Assembly: GCA_900317795.1 (NCBI GenBank)
Contig: ONIF01000151.1
Span: 1 to 5,313, forward strand
Length of the DNA: 5,313 nucleotides
From: an uncultured Eubacteriales bacterium
Lineage (GTDB): Bacteria > Bacillota > Clostridia > Oscillospirales > Acutalibacteraceae
Direction of reading: 5' to 3'
The notes under the pieces were generated by a model, which had not been told where the DNA came from, searched no databases, and saw nothing but the letters and a program-made list of their open reading frames with translations. This document shows, one piece after another, positions 4,840 through 5,313 of the stretch. Numbering within the stretch: the stretch's first letter is position 1; each line of letters begins with the position of its first letter. Both the position numbers and the translations under genes were made by a program.

Positions 4840-5313
4840 GTGGAAAATAATTTGTTATTAAAGAATTATGATAAAATTGAAAGGGACAATAGACTTTTAT
4901 TTGAGTGCCTTCTTGACTCAATCATTGAAATCAGTGATACGATACGATGGTCAAATGATGAATCAGTTGACCATATACAAACTATGATTGATGCTGTTAA
5001 TGGTGATTATAATATTCAGATTAATAAAGCAAAACAGTTGATAAAGAATTTAAAAGTGGTAACAAGCGGCGAAATATATAAAGAAACGTATGAGAAAGAT
5101 ATAAAAATTGCTGTTGATGATTTTTCATCTTGTCTTAGTAATATTCATCCGTATTTTAACGCTAAAATACCTCTGAATCCTAAAATAGGAGGTTATTATA
5201 AGCCTATTCTTATCACTCCAGCCCAAATATTGTTTATGTATCAAATTATTCAGAAATTAATCCAAAAATATCATTATGATGGCTATTCAGATTTATATAC
5301 TCTTGGACATAAT
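4840..5313 (+). CDS. Unrecognised protein, N-terminal 158 residues (runs off window)
   Basis: The frame is open from GTG at 4840 to the right edge without a stop. GGAGG at 4828-4832 lies 7 bases upstream of the GTG. The overlapping ATG at 4838 is in another frame and stops after seven codons, so GTG is the start. The protein has no signal peptide or membrane segment and looks mostly helical, with charged early helices (about 8-50, including YDKIERDNRLLFECLLDSII) and a later region with KIPLNPKIGGYYKPI (109-123) and ITPAQILFMYQIIQKLIQKY (125-144). I recognise no family. It is divergent from the ATPase gene, with about 127 bases between starts. Its very AT-rich codons suggest acquired cargo, and defence or another accessory role is possible but unsupported. 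Confidence 0.75.
   Translation, partial: MENNLLLKNYDKIERDNRLLFECLLDSIIEISDTIRWSNDESVDHIQTMIDAVNGDYNIQINKAKQLIKNLKVVTSGEIYKETYEKDIKIAVDDFSSCLSNIHPYFNAKIPLNPKIGGYYKPILITPAQILFMYQIIQKLIQKYHYDGYSDLYTLGHN

Overview
The window looks like an accessory region of a low-GC, Gram-positive gut anaerobe, most likely a Clostridia/Ruminococcus-type Firmicute. The reasons are AT-rich DNA, strong AAGGAGG ribosome sites, a Tn916-type integrase and excisionase, an ISL3-type insertion sequence end, and a GC-rich hairpin repeat of a kind I recall from Ruminococcus relatives (recollection, not checked). The organism call is inference.

Left part (1-1060): no complete gene. Bases 1-191 are the 5' end of an ISL3-like IS reading off the left edge. 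It has a terminal repeat starting GGCTCTT, a leader with two interleaved inverted repeats over the transposase start, and the first 24 codons of the transposase. Just outside the IS, a well-formed sigma-A promoter (212-240) points into it, so the IS probably separated that promoter from its former gene. Bases 485-694 are a 210-bp MITE-like element with 13-bp terminal repeats, 24-bp inner inverted repeats, and a perfect hairpin of different sequence at each end. Next come a probable 3' gene remnant (772-912, + strand) and a strong + strand terminator (928-972).

Middle (1061-4712, minus strand): a recombination module. In transcription order it has a 674-codon P-loop ATPase of unrecognised family (TTG start), a 67-residue Tn916-type excisionase, and a 412-residue tyrosine integrase ending in its own terminator. 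Integrase and excisionase would carry out integration and excision. The ATPase is plausibly the element's replication or helicase protein, but that is inferred from its P-loop and position only. An unexplained 10-bp inverted repeat lies between xis and int.

Right part (4738-5313): a short divergent promoter region, then the first 158 codons of an unrecognised + strand gene running off the window. It has a GTG start, a good ribosome site and a perfect TATAAT box, and is a likely cargo gene. Neither attachment site could be identified. The int 3' side (about 973-1060) is the likeliest place for one end.
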